Source of the DNA: Brachynemurus nebulosus
Lineage: Eukaryota; Arthropoda; Insecta; Neuroptera; Myrmeleontidae
Assembly: GCA_035578155.1 (NCBI GenBank)
Contig: JAPWDM010000007.1
Span: 32,090,413-32,154,412 of the forward strand
Reading direction: 5' to 3'
DNA length: 64,000 nucleotides
Shown: piece by piece, positions 41,479 to 54,796 of the stretch
Layout: the number at the start of each line of letters is the position of its first letter
Numbering within the stretch: the first letter of the stretch is position 1
Notes under the pieces: model-generated
Seen by the model: the letters and a program-made list of their open reading frames with translations, nothing else
The model's database searches: none
Told to the model about the DNA's origin: nothing
Translations under genes and position numbers: made by a program

Positions 41479-42472
41479 TGATAAAACGACAATAATCTTT
41501 TTAATAATTTTATACATATATTTTTTAATGAGTTTTTTTTACAAGAAAATTTATTTACATTAGTTTTCTCAAATCAGATGAAATGAAATTTTATTTCTTA
41601 TTTTTGCAAGCAAATGAGTTACTATTTTTAGTCTGACATGTTCTAAAATCTACATATTGTCAATATAATAATATTTACATAATAATTATGTTCATTTAAA
41701 TAGCATCTCTCAAATCCAGTTTAATTATGTAATAACAATTCCTTTTTTTCCAAGTAAGAAATTACTTGTCAGTTAAATAACATCACAAATAAAATTGAAT
41801 GTGGAGGAAATAGGTAGTTTTAATAATGAAAATGATAATTCTAATAGAAAACTTATAATTAGATTATTTATAACTAATCATTTGTTTATTAACACCATGG
41901 CGGTCATAAGTCATAACCTATAATGACAAAACGCCCAACTGATACACTATTTTGACAACTAATACACTTTATATAAAATTATTGACGTTCTACGACGTGG
42001 TATGTGAGTTAGTCAGGTGTCATTTGACGTCTTATGATGTCAACGACCGTCAAGGTGTTAATACATATTGAGTGATTTCATTCGATGAGGCAGCTTTGCA
42101 GCTTTGCAACACCTTGCCGCATGAAACAAATATGAGAAGTGAAATAAGATGGCTTACACATACATACATATGTAAGTAGGACAAGGCAAGTGGCAGAGAT
42201 AAAGCCACTTCGTCGAGTAAAACCCGCTATTATCTATAAATAATTATAATTAAGTTAATGAGCAATATAAATTGAATATTTACAAATACTTAAAAAATTC
42301 GACTAGAAAACTTTTTATTTACCGCTACCCGTGTTTCATTTTAATAATTTTCGAAATATATTTGAAGAAAAAAGAACAAAAACAAAAATTTATTTATAGT
42401 ATTGACAGGAATTCTGTCTACGTCAGTTATGTACCATGAAGCAGAGAAACGATTATTTTTTTTTAGAACTAA
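41479..42472. other. AT-rich stretch, no gene seen
   Basis: No supported gene. The strip contains a short direct echo, gcagctttgcagctttgcaac, near 42091. Confidence 0.6.
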
Positions 42473-43890
<1,418 letters not shown>

Positions 43891-44150
43891 AAATATAGGT
43901 GTACGATCGTGACCCATCGATACCAGAATGATCAGAACTCGAGTCTAAAATACTAAAATACGAATACTTTTGCAGTATATCTTACTAATTTGATCATCTG
44001 CACTCTCCGTTCTACAGATGCGATGTGTTTAAAATTTAACATGCAAATTGTCCATTGTACTTTGTAATTCTAAAACTGTCCTAATCTAAGTGTTTTTTTT
44101 TTTATGTGTACTCGTATATAGCATATATGGTATATATTGGAAACGATTAA

Positions 44151-44551
44151 ATTTCCCTGGTGGCCGTTTTGGAACTAACGTATGACATACTTTCCAACAA
44201 TTATGTAATAAATGTACCGAGTTTCACAAAAGTTTCATGGCGATTTCGTTGTTGAACATTTCCAAGACAGCAAAAGATACCACATCACTTCGTTAGGGTA
44301 AACAATACTTTTTCAGAATGTTGGTGTGTGTTGGGGCTAAAGAACAAAATTTTAGTAACGTACAATGTCAACACTTTAAATAACGTGCTCAATTATGTGA
44401 AATAATAATTTGACTGATGTTATTTTTGTATCATATCATATTACTATACCATGTATAACATGTAAATGTTGAACTGGTAATGAAATAGTTTCCAACAATT
44501 ATGTGAAAATTGTCTATCATACGTTAGTTTCGCGACTCGTCGCTAGGGAAT
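44151..44551. mobile_element. Inverted-repeat element candidate, ~400 bp
   Basis: Left end tttccctggtggccgttttg followed by gaactaacgtatgacatac and ccaacaattatg. The right side carries ccaacaattatg, then atcatacgttagtttcgcga and gctagggaa, i.e. the complement in the expected order. Arms are about 80% alike. Target duplication was not resolved. Confidence 0.65.
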
Positions 44552-46363
44552 CTTTCATTTCGTAACTATTACAGTTATCAGTATATCTGTATATTACGTG
44601 TTCTATTCACATTTGTTAATATTAGTTCTGTGTAAATACAATTAATTTCTTATTCTATTAAAATTCCATATTTAAAAAACACATACAATGTATAATCATA
44701 TCACATTTTGTATCTGATACAAGTTGCTATAGAAACAGAAAAATCACGTGCAATAATTTTTAAATAAAAAATTCAAAACAATTTTTCAATATTATTTATG
44801 TAACAGAAATTTTGCCGCCATATATCGATTTTTTTGAAATGATTTATTTATTAACGAATTGATGATTATATTGGTACTTTGTACTTGTAAAATGCATACA
44901 TACATACATATTTCACAATATTAAAATTTATAATCAGATCGTACTTAAATGATTAACTAATCAATTTTATGCAGACTAGTAAATAAGCGTCTAGTTTATT
45001 ACTCCATTTATACGTAATCAAGTGAAAATACCATACTGTCTTAAATACTGTTCTAGATATACTCGCAACTATTATTACCAATGGAAGGCATGTTGGTTCC
45101 ATGTCGTTTTCTATCCGTAAGGTCAACAAACGTTACTATATCGTGACTATATCGTTAAAGATAACATTCTTTTTCAAATTAAATATATCAACCGTGTCTC
45201 TTTGTTACTTTTTTTTAAGGTCGCTTATAAAACAATAAGGCATAATATTTTAACCTTAAGGATTGAAAGGACAAAAAGAATCGATTTCCCTTACGCTATA
45301 CATATACATATTTATACGTAATAAACAAATAAAAAGGTAACAAACATTTTTAGCCATTTCTGTTGTTTAGACAGAACTTACAAATTTTAATCGTTTAATG
45401 TCCAATTCGTTTTTTAAAAACAAATATTTATTTAATATTATTGTTGGAAGACAATATACAAATTTCGTAAAATAAAAATGTCAAACTGCTTACAATTTTC
45501 GCATTTACTAAAGTTAACCAATGTCAAAATTAATGTTTAACTTATAAATTATAAAAATAGCTAAAAACTCTATACACAGACAGAATATTTTGGATTCTAA
45601 ACATTACGTTCAATTTCTGCGGTACAAAAGTACGAGTAAAAAAAAAAAAAAAATAGTTCTTTGGATTTTGAACACCTTAACGCCTATCTAATCCAACGAC
45701 CACAGGTAAAATTCAGTGTTAATTGCCTTAAGTTATTTACACATCGTATTTTAATTTTCAAAAATTTGTTCATTCAATCCAAAAGTGAAATCTATTGTGA
45801 GTTTAATATTTAATAGGGTATTTTATATAATTCCTATCATGAAAATTAATTTCATTTAAACAAATTCTGAAAACAACAAAACTTTATCAATAATTATTTT
45901 TATAGCCTTAACTAGCAACCCTTCAAACTTTTTTTGTAAATGAAATCTGCCAACTGTTTCAAACTGGCCACTCTGAAAGCATTTATGTAAATGAACACTA
46001 AATTGAAGATTCACTTAGTTTTTTACATTTTTCTCTTCCTTTCTTTTTTTTTGAAAAAGGAAAGAAAGATTAAGATGTAAGATAAAATAAATGCTTGTGA
46101 AATTAATGCTTAATTTAAAATATTGTCTGATAAGAATTTTCATTAATACTGCTATCAATAACATTTCAGTTTTAATTTAGATTGTGTTTTAGTAATTGTA
46201 AGAGAATTTTAACACGGTGTCTGTGTCATATTGTTTTATTCCTTTCGACGGAAAAATAAAATAAAATTGTGCAAAAACATACAACTATTGGAGAGAACTG
46301 AAATTGGATAGAGTCGTAGAAAATGAGCGCGTTTTGCAAGTATGCTAACGAATATTTAGTTGA
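44552..46363. other. AT-rich region downstream of Mgat2
   Basis: It includes the Mgat2 3' untranslated region, whose end is not defined. A 60-bp imperfect hairpin (tacatttttctcttcctttc with its complement) sits at about 46025-46081. I see no further gene. Confidence 0.6.
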
Positions 46364-47473
46364 CTACCGTCCTTCTAATGTCATATTCATACATAGCATA
46401 TGATCTCGTTTATCACCCCAACCTCCATTGCCTTTGCGTAGCTTCGATTTTTTTGTATTTGTTGTAAATGTTAATACTAAATGATCGGGAAATAAATGGC
46501 GACTAGCAGCTTTTAAAACCTGTTGAACTTTTGAAATGACAGCCGTTGATTCGCAGTTTTTCTTCTTGTGATGTACACCACTGTACGAGAAAATGCAAAA
46601 AAATATAATATAAAAATATTATGTTTTATGTTGTAAAAAGTATTTAATACTTTGTATTACCATTCTCCAATGTGAAATACTCTCGGCCCTCGAACAACCA
46701 TAGCATGCAATTTGGATGGCAAACAACTTTGTGAAATATGTTGCAACGACCAATCCCAATTATAATCATCGTATTTACAAAAATAAGACGCACATTTTGC
46801 TATTTGTTGCCAAGTAGTTCGGTTTAGTGCCATTCCCATGTTATGTTTACTGCTTATCCATGGTGTAATTTCTACCTATTTTTATTTACAAAAAAAACCA
46901 ATTATTTTTAGTAATTTTTTTATTTTTCACAGTCGAATATATTGCGGAAAAAAATATTACTTAATTTACTGACAATAAATAATGCGTAATATTTCAAACA
47001 TGCACAATACTTATATTACAAAATATGTTCCAGTTCTACCAGTTGCTACGAAAATACCAACTAAAAACTATGTACTTATAGCAATTCAAAATTATCATAT
47101 GATAATAAAATTATAATTTAATATTGTTGTTCTTTTTTGGAATTTTTCAACGAAATAAATAAATAAAAATTAAATATTACCAAAAGAAATGAATACATTA
47201 TACACACAAACATAATAAAATAAACAAATAATTAGTAAATTAAATGTAAAAAACGAAAGAAAAACAACGAAACTCAATTCAGGCAAGCAAAATGAATGAT
47301 TTGATGAAATCGATCCACTACCTTTTGGTAGTGTTGATAGATTGATGGAAGCACCTGGTAACTCCACGATGGGGGAATACTTGCCCCATTACTTATTTGG
47401 TGTTGTTTCACAGCTCTCAGTGCTTCTTTCTGTAAATTTTAATGTAATGGCCAAAATTTTCGCCTTATTCACG

Positions 47474-47547
<74 letters not shown>

Positions 47548-49987
47548 TTTTTTCTTCATTAAAAATATGTACTCTCGATGAAATAATAATGAATTAATAG
47601 AACTAAATATTATATTTGATTATATATGCAACATACTATGATAACTGACTGACAGTAATGAATAACTAAGTTTTTCAACCAACAACTAACTGACGCAGAT
47701 GAAATCGTTTTAACGATTTAATTTTCATATTTTGTTAGTATAACTGAACAATTCAATAGTTTATTTTATATTACAAAGTTTGAGTATATTTGTCACAGAT
47801 GTGCAAAAGCGCGTGTTTTAAGCGAAATCAACGACACTCTTCATCTAAACATTCTAGATATGAAATAGTTTTTTTGTCAGGTGCAAATCAATTTAAAACG
47901 TAAATATGATTAGATTTATTTTTAATCATTTATACCGCTGATTGCAATTCCTTTTTATTTTATTATACTATTTGATGCAACTGGTATTCGGATCACTTAC
48001 TTTTTTTGCATCTCCGTAATAATTATAAGTTTTTAAATATGTTCCCAGCGAGATTATATTACATTTTGGACACCTTGCTTTGCCTGTTTTTTCCATTAAA
48101 TTTAGAACATGTATAAAATCAGCGGCCACGTAATGGTCTTCTTCTAAGAAAACAACCATTCCTATAATTATAAAATTAAAATTTGCCTAGGATTGTCCAA
48201 ATATTCTAATTTCGAACAAAAAAAAAATACCTGTGTGATATCTCGTAATTTCTAACTGATTGAAAACTCGATTCGCCTTCCACCACCAGTGATGTTTTGT
48301 TTGTGTAAATTTCGCTTCTCTGTAATGGCCATATAAGTCAGGATACAATGCATTTTTACATTTAAGTAATAATGCCCTAGAAAAAAAATGTATTTTTTTA
48401 TCTTGTTTATCATTTTACAGTTCCATATCAGGAACACATTCTTTTTTAATTTTACAAAAAAAAAAAAATACACTTACTGCTCTTGTTTCATATCACGAGG
48501 ACAGTCTTTAGGATCTTCACCCGGAAATTCGTGAGGATGTGTTTGTATTGAATATGGATAAAATATTTGCATAACTTTACAAAAATCAATACTTTGGACT
48601 AAATCATTGATTTCAAAATTAAAATAATCGTGTGAAAACACAATCAACGCTCTTTCGATACCACGTACTTGCGCCAAACTTACAATCAAATGTCTTAAAT
48701 ATGTTGTCCGTGTGTGAACCTAAAATTGTTTTATTATAATATTATTAAATAAATGTATTACTTAACAACTATTTATTAGTATCAGGATTAGCCAGCTATG
48801 AGCTAACAGTGACAGTGTAAATATTTACCTGAATAACTATAATGACCGAATCATTTTGCAATGGGCCAAATAAATCTTCATTGTAAACAATTTGCATGTC
48901 ATTGTAGTGAGCGATGTTCCTTTTTATTTCTGATATATTTAAACTGTAGTACTGCGCCGCATTTGAACCATTTACATCTGTTGTTTTTAGAAAGTTTTGC
49001 TTTAAATAATATCGTTAATAATATTATGTACATTATGTAACAAATATGAACAAAAGCATTTATGTAAAAGCATTTATACGGTAAAAGCTCAACTTAAAAA
49101 TCAACTCTAATTACTATTTAGCCAGTCGTACAAATTTTTATTTTTATTGATATTTTCTCTGCTGCCATCTACTGGTACATAACAACTACAAAATATAACA
49201 ACTAGTACGTGCCATATGTACTGTACGCACGCTTAAACGTACACCGAAGTGGACCGAATTCAGAAAACACATTTTGATTTAGTTTTCATCGTAAATCGTA
49301 AATACGTGTAACGTGCTATGTTTACCTGTATTAGATGGTATTACATATAAGCATAAGCGACTTGTCTTTTATGACGTAACATATTTGCGGTGATTAGGTG
49401 AATAATATAAATATATGTAGCTGCTGACTGCTGTACGTTTAAGCGTGCGGTAATGTGGTATTCATTACAATTTACATTGCACATATTATACATATGTAGG
49501 TATAATCCAGTGTCCAGTGTCCAGTCAGGCGGTCACCTTCATTTAAAATAAACGAGTGTAGAACATTTGAAGAGCGTTAAAAATTTTAAAATGCTCATAA
49601 TACAATTGGCATTACAACGTAATAAATACGTTGCATTACAACGTAATTAATACAATTATTGAAAACATTAAAACATTAAAACATACATACACAATATATA
49701 AATATACAAATAAAGTGTTAATAATAACAAAACGCCAACTAACCCCTATTAGTTATAAACGTATGATTTAGATTATTACTTGGCTTTGATATCAAAAATT
49801 TATGTAGAACTGATGGCACCATGCTAAGTATAAATGCGTTTGAATAATTTTCCGAATTTCCATTATGTGAATAGTTCGAACCATTTCCGCCTAAATTAAA
49901 CACGTTTAACTGAAGCCATAGAAATGTGACAAAAAATACGCATACGACAATGCGTATCCAAGATACTGTCGTCCGTCGCCGTAACAT
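46364..49987 (-). CDS. Mgat2: Alpha-1,6-mannosyl-glycoprotein 2-beta-N-acetylglucosaminyltransferase
   Basis: Seven coding exons (gene order): 49987-49744, 48977-48829, 48719-48478, 48376-48231, 48161-48001, 46875-46661, 46580-46364; 1374 nt, 457 codons, with every GT-AG junction in frame. The enzyme adds GlcNAc in beta-1,2 linkage to the alpha-1,6 mannose arm, the step that commits N-glycans to complex type, in the Golgi lumen. It is a type II membrane protein: a basic cytoplasmic start (MLRRR), a hydrophobic anchor at about residues 12-31, then a stem with N-glycosylation sequons. Family landmarks are GIERALIVFSHDYF, CPRDMKQEQ, FGHYRE-like GHYREAKFTQTKHHWWWK, the acidic FLEEDHY (about 265-271), YDDYNWDW and the closing NGGWGDKRDH. 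Length fits the family (about 450). Intron 1 contains a MITE. A short upstream ORF overlaps the start codon. Confidence 0.95.
47475..47544. repeat. (TA)n microsatellite in an Mgat2 intron
   Basis: About 35 TA units between exons 5 and 6. It produces the artificial IYIYIY reading frame at 47342-47581. Confidence 0.97.
49227..49449. mobile_element. MITE in Mgat2 intron 1, ~223 bp
   Basis: A perfect 17-bp terminal inverted repeat: cgcacgcttaaacgtac on the left, gtacgtttaagcgtgcg on the right. The interior is non-coding. No clear target duplication. Confidence 0.7.
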
Positions 49988-50004
49988 TACGGAATATCAT
50001 CCAT
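49987..50004 (-). promoter_or_regulatory. Five-codon upstream ORF overlapping the Mgat2 start (TAATG)
   Basis: In gene orientation ATG GAT GAT ATT CCG TAA ends in TAATG, where the last A is the first base of the main ATG. The uORF lies in the 5' untranslated part of the same exon, whose acceptor-like boundary (tttttag) is at 50030. Such an arrangement could lower initiation or require reinitiation at Mgat2. The sequence is seen; the effect is inferred. Confidence 0.55.
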
Positions 50005-50029
50005 TCCAGGAAAGGGAAACTTGTTCCAA

Positions 50030-51050
50030 CTAAAAATAACGTCACCAATTAATTATAAATATGACAGAGTGAACTATTGTTAGGACAGGCAAAAGCGCAA
50101 CTTGAGCAAGTTGAGCTGAGCTTGTGTGCTAATAGGCAGTTACTGATAATTGCTAAAAACGAGTGACGTGGACACCAAAACTCGCACAATCCCTTAGAAC
50201 GCAACTACCCTAATTGCTATGACTGCTTTCTTTGTTTAATGTCTGTACAGATTAGCCCCCCCCCCAAAAAAAAAAAAAACATTATAATTTTGATTAATTT
50301 GATTTGAAAATGAATCATTTCAGGTTGAATAGGTTTCGGTGGTAATGCTACTACGGCTAATCTAATACATATAATATAAATAGGTGTTGTAATACCGCGT
50401 GAACCGTGTAGTTTGCAAACCGATGCAGCTGTTTTTACATTTATTACATAATTCTGTAAAATACATTTCAATAAATCATTTACGGAATCTAATGATGATA
50501 TTTTTAGGGTAGTGATAAAATAAAGACTACTTATATACAATTTTATAATTAATTACATATGTCTACTTACCTAACTTGTAAACATAATATCATCGCTTTG
50601 GTCATTATTTTCTTGTTAACATATTACGACAGGATAATATGACATTAGATTTGGTCATATCTAGTTATTAATTAGCGAATTTCAAACTGGCAAAGAGAAA
50701 ATACGGAAAATAATATTGTCTTAAAAGTAACTGAAAAATTACACCAACACTGTTTCCTTTTAAATCCATTTTCAATGCGACTTTTTAGTTATTTTAATTT
50801 TTATGTATTAAATTTTCTTCATACATTTAACTATATGGTTTATATACATAATTATATATGGTTTATATTTTTGTACAGAAAACACTATGTAGCTATGCTA
50901 ATTAATATTATCCTGACACTCATTAACGTTAACACATTTTAATTTTTTTCCCTTAAACCTGTATTTGTATAATTGCCTTAGAAATTTTTCTGTCAAATTC
51001 ATACTGCATATGTACACACGGTACACACCGTACACATATATGTATGTACA
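50030..51050. other. Mgat2 upstream region, no gene seen
   Basis: The presumed promoter and 5' exon(s) of Mgat2 must lie here or further upstream, but none could be placed. A (C)9-10(A)13 homopolymer junction sits at about 50253-50279. Confidence 0.5.
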
Positions 51051-51595
51051 TTAGGTCTGTTCCCGTACTTTTTTTACCTGCTATTTTCTTCAAGTTCCTA
51101 CTTTATGTATGGGGATAAAATATGAAAGTAAAGAAACGACTTCCTTCAGTTTACTGCGCTTATAACGGGTTTACATTTGCAATGATTTGCTGGCGCCACT
51201 TTTAAGTTTGCATGTTTGTAAAGTTTACACTACTTGCACGTCTGTTTACACATGATTTGCATGGTATATAATTTGGTAAGTACTGCGCAGGTCATAAATG
51301 GCTGAATTGAATAAATAACTGTCAGACATAGCTTTCATTTGTATCTAACAATAAATGTAAAGTAAACAATGAATTAGGAGAGAAAAAAACATAATAGGTA
51401 CTTAAAAATGACATTCAAATCTGAATAAATGCTTAAAAATGACATTTAATTATTTTTAAAATAATACTGGTGCCAAAACAAGTTTACATTTGCATGTTTT
51501 AATTTTAGTGACTCATTACTGGCGCCAGAAAAGTCAGAAGGTTGCTAACATTTTTCATCCGTGCATGCACTGATCTACCTTGCACGCCAGTAGAC

Positions 51596-51933
51596 ATAGA
51601 ACACTAGAAGCCAACTGATATAAAAAAAGTGTAATTCGCGTGGAGTCATTTGTACACCAGTCACAGCTTAAGGCAGGTAGTCAGTCAGTGTCCGTCGCCG
51701 AACACACACTGCATTGTGTTAACAATGAACACCATTGTTACTTAAATTGGACAGCTTGGTCTGCCCCATAATACGTGTGTTGTGGTGGTATGTGTAAGTA
51801 CGCACACAAAGGCAAACAACAAACTAACACAATTGCAAGCGGTGTGTACCTACACAACATGGTGGGAGAGATTTTACGTCACAAACTCATTACAAGTGGA
51901 ACAGAGACATAGACCACCTAGTTTGTCCCCTTG
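51596..51933 (+). mobile_element. MITE family B, copy 1 (338 bp, 9-bp TSD)
   Basis: The element begins ATAGAACACTAGAAGCC and ends TTTGTCCCCTTG. Flanks are CCAGTAGAC (51587-51595) and CCAGTAGAT (51934-51942), a 9-bp duplication with one mismatch. Two related copies lie at 53421-53751 (inverted) and 58111-58446. Its ends are only weakly inverted. The 9-bp duplication suggests a Mutator-like origin. Confidence 0.85.
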
Positions 51934-51956
51934 CCAGTAGATGTTTATGGGTCATA

Positions 51957-52234
51957 CACAATCAATGAAATAAGGAATAAGAAGTATGCCATCTAGTGAC
52001 GTTGAATGGAACTTTAACGTAACTGCCCATAGGTATATGTATTTAGGTATTTTTGTACATCAAAATTCATGGAAAAATAACGTTCGTGATGACTTTTTTG
52101 TTACTAAAGTGAAAAAAATCACGAATTTTGACGTACAAAAGTACCTACATATTTATATCTATGAGCAGTTACGTTAAAGTTCCACTCAACGTCACTAGAT
52201 GGCATACTTCTTATTCCTTATTTCATTGATTGTG
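51957..52234. mobile_element. Near-perfect foldback MITE, 278 bp, TA target
   Basis: The left arm cacaatcaatgaaataagga and the right complement ending in ttcattgattgtg match for over 100 bp with only a few differences; the words cgtaactgc and aacgtcac sit near the middle. TA flanks both ends (51955-51956 and 52235-52236). A transcript from either strand would fold into a long hairpin. Confidence 0.85.
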
Positions 52235-52764
52235 TAGAGACCCTTACACGTTCATTTTGTTTTTACTGGCGCGTCAATTTGTGTTGGCGCCAGCAAATCA
52301 TTGTAAATGTAAACCCCGTATTACTGAATTAAAACCAATTTGACAGCTTTTTGACATTTGCCTTAACAGTTACTTGTAATCAAGGGGCCAAATTAGTATG
52401 TGTATCAAACTGTTCCTCCTGACGTAGCACAGCACACATACAATCAAAACACATGATGTATGAACAGAATATGCGAGTATATTAGTATGATATGTGTGCT
52501 ACGTACATCACCACACGTCATACTCCATGTGTGGCGGGTGGGGTATTGAGTGGTATACGCATGCGTACGTATATATGTTATATATGTATTACATTATTGC
52601 AAGTGGTTCATCAACAATACGAACAATATGATGTGTGTCTTGGGAGAGCAGTTCAACAACTAATGAACTTAAACGATATCTGACACACTCTGGACACACT
52701 GCTAGCTACAATTTTTTACACATACGCTGAGGACTTGCTTGTAATAAATATTATGGTAATTTTA

Positions 52765-52927
52765 GGTACGTCCACACGCTCAAGCTTTACCACCGACTTA
52801 CTTGCGCAAACCAGGTTTGTGCAAGTAAACATGTACGTATTTTCCCGTTCATACGTACATGTTTACTTGCACAAACCTGGTTTGCGCAAGTAAGTCGGTG
52901 CTAAAGCTTGAGCCGTGTGGACGGACC
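52765..52927. mobile_element. Perfect-hairpin MITE, 163 bp
   Basis: ggtacgtccacacgctcaag pairs with cttgagccgtgtggacggacc, and the central arms (cgacttacttgcgcaaacca, aagtaaacatgtacgta) are near-perfect complements around a short loop at about 52840. It is preceded by TTA and followed by TTTA, compatible with a PIF-like target. Confidence 0.82.
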
Positions 52928-53420
52928 TTTAGACATTTAAAAAAAAATTATAAATAGTAAACAGCAACTATCTACTTAACAAAACAGTAAAAAAAACTGT
53001 ATAACTGATTAGACTGATCGACTTGTATTTTTATGTACATATTTGATACCTTTGATACATAAGTAATTTTTTGAATTTCAAACGCCAGACACCTATTCAG
53101 TAGCTTAAATATTATAAAAAAAATATCACTAGACTTTTAAATCATTAAAAAGTTTAAAATCACTATTTTTTTTAAAATTTATATACAATAATTTTCGTTA
53201 ACATGATTAATAAATTTAAAAATTTAAATTTGAGAGTTAGAAGGAAAAAGCGGGAACTCTAAAGTCACTGCTAATTTTTACATTTTCCTACTGGAGTGGG
53301 AAGTGAACAACTAATTTACTTTTTGGCGTACAGGAACGACTTCCTACATTTTCCTGCTAATACATTCACTTTCCTACTGATACGGGAACAGACCTTATAT
53401 ATCTGTGCATATGAGACAAC

Positions 53421-53751
53421 CAAGGGGTCAAACTAGATTGTCTATGTCTCTGTTCCACTTGTAATGAGTTTATGACGTAAATCTCCCCACTCTGTTTGTG
53501 TAGATACACACTGTTTGCAGTGTATTAGTTTGGTGTTTTTTAGTAGTGTGCGTATTTACGCACACTATTGCAACACACGTATTACCAGAGAGAGCTGTTC
53601 AACGTGTTTAACTAACAATGGTAACAATGTACATATAATGCACTGTGCGTTCGACGACGGACACGGACTAATGCCTTAAGCTGTGACACGTCTCCAAATG
53701 ACCCCAAGCCAATTACACTTTTTTGATATTAGTTGGCTTCTAGTGTTCTAT
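53421..53751 (-). mobile_element. MITE family B, copy 2 (331 bp, 9-bp TSD)
   Basis: The most diverged family B copy, in the opposite orientation. It is flanked by TGAGACAAC (53412-53420) and GGAGACAAC (53752-53760). It lies just outside the outer PIF-like element, 24 bp from its TTA. Confidence 0.82.
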
Positions 53752-53760
53752 GGAGACAAC

Positions 53761-54796
53761 TGACAATGAGAAAAATACCCACAGTCTCATTTATGCAGTA
53801 GGTATGTGTGTATACCGCGATATTTGAAAATAAATCTATTGTATAGAATTAACGATTGATCCAGGATTCACACTGAAATTGTTCAATACATTTTAGTATC
53901 GACATATAGCAGCGGCAACGTTTAAATATTATGACTTAAAGACAGCTGTTATATGCAAACAAAAAACCCTACAAGACATTCGATAACTATTTCAACATTA
54001 GGTTAGGGTATAGGACCGCATTAATTAATAGACAAGACTAAGGTCCGTTGTTTGAAGGAGTCAAATATGAAATTAGAAAAAAAAAAAGCAGTAAACTAAA
54101 AGGTGATATAATTTTTTTTTAAAAAATTCTACTTCTGATTAAGTAGCTCTCGGTGAAACTAGGTTGGGTGCATTCCCTTTTTGACGCTACAAAATACTTT
54201 AAATAGGGATTTAATTTAATTTTTTCTAGGGCGTATAGGTTGAAATAAAAATACAACAAATAAGAGTGATCCTCTTCAAAATTATCTTTATTTTTAAAAT
54301 TAAACATTTCAATTTAAACAATTTATTTACTTATTTGCATTTATCAATTTTTATTTATACAGTTATATTTAAGGACTTTAGTAATTTTAGCAGACCGATC
54401 AACAGATTGACAAACAAAATTAGTAAAAACACTATGGACCATTACGGGCCTTACCTTACATGTACACAATTATATACACTTGTTACCGGATGTCATATAA
54501 AACTTGTAAAATATAAAATAAAATATAAATAAAAAAAAAAAGATCATAATAATTAATAACTGTTTGATCTAGCTTGCTGCTTGCAAAAATATCTTAGCTA
54601 GCAAGATAAATGACACAACACTAATATAATATAATTATAATCTAATTTTGCTAAAGTCACAAAATAATAATAATCTGTTGTTTTGTTACAAATGATTTGC
54701 ATGTTGCATATAATTACATTGAAAAAACTAAACATGGTTGTTTGCTTTAAAAATACAAAATGAAACGTAACACTGTTATTTGTACTATTTATTTTT
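53761..54796. other. Region downstream of Sgt, no further gene seen
   Basis: It includes the Sgt 3' untranslated part; an AATAAA-like signal overlaps the bases right after the stop. Short ORFs on both strands (54119-54846) have no domain. Confidence 0.55.

Larger units (their letters stand above)
51164..52319. mobile_element. Inner TIR element starting ACGGGTTTACATTTGC
   Basis: Left acgggtttacatttgcaatg, continuing through atttgctggcgcca, pairs with the right tggcgccagcaaatcattgt, continuing to gtaaaccccgt. The stem is about 34 bp, near-perfect. It lies inside the outer element and itself contains two younger elements. The copies of ggcgcca and tttgcatg words inside suggest further degenerate subterminal repeats. 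Confidence 0.75.
51054..53394. mobile_element. PIF/Harbinger-like outer element, 2341 bp, TTA target duplication
   Basis: Termini GGTCTGTTCCCGTA and TACGGGAACAGACC are perfect 14-bp inverted repeats. TTA lies directly outside both (51051-51053 and 53395-53397). Subterminal words are shared (ttcctacttt, ttcctactg). GG ends plus TTA duplication fit PIF/Harbinger. There is no transposase ORF. The interior is largely occupied by later insertions listed separately (51164-52319, 51596-51933, 51957-52234, 52765-52927). Confidence 0.8.
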
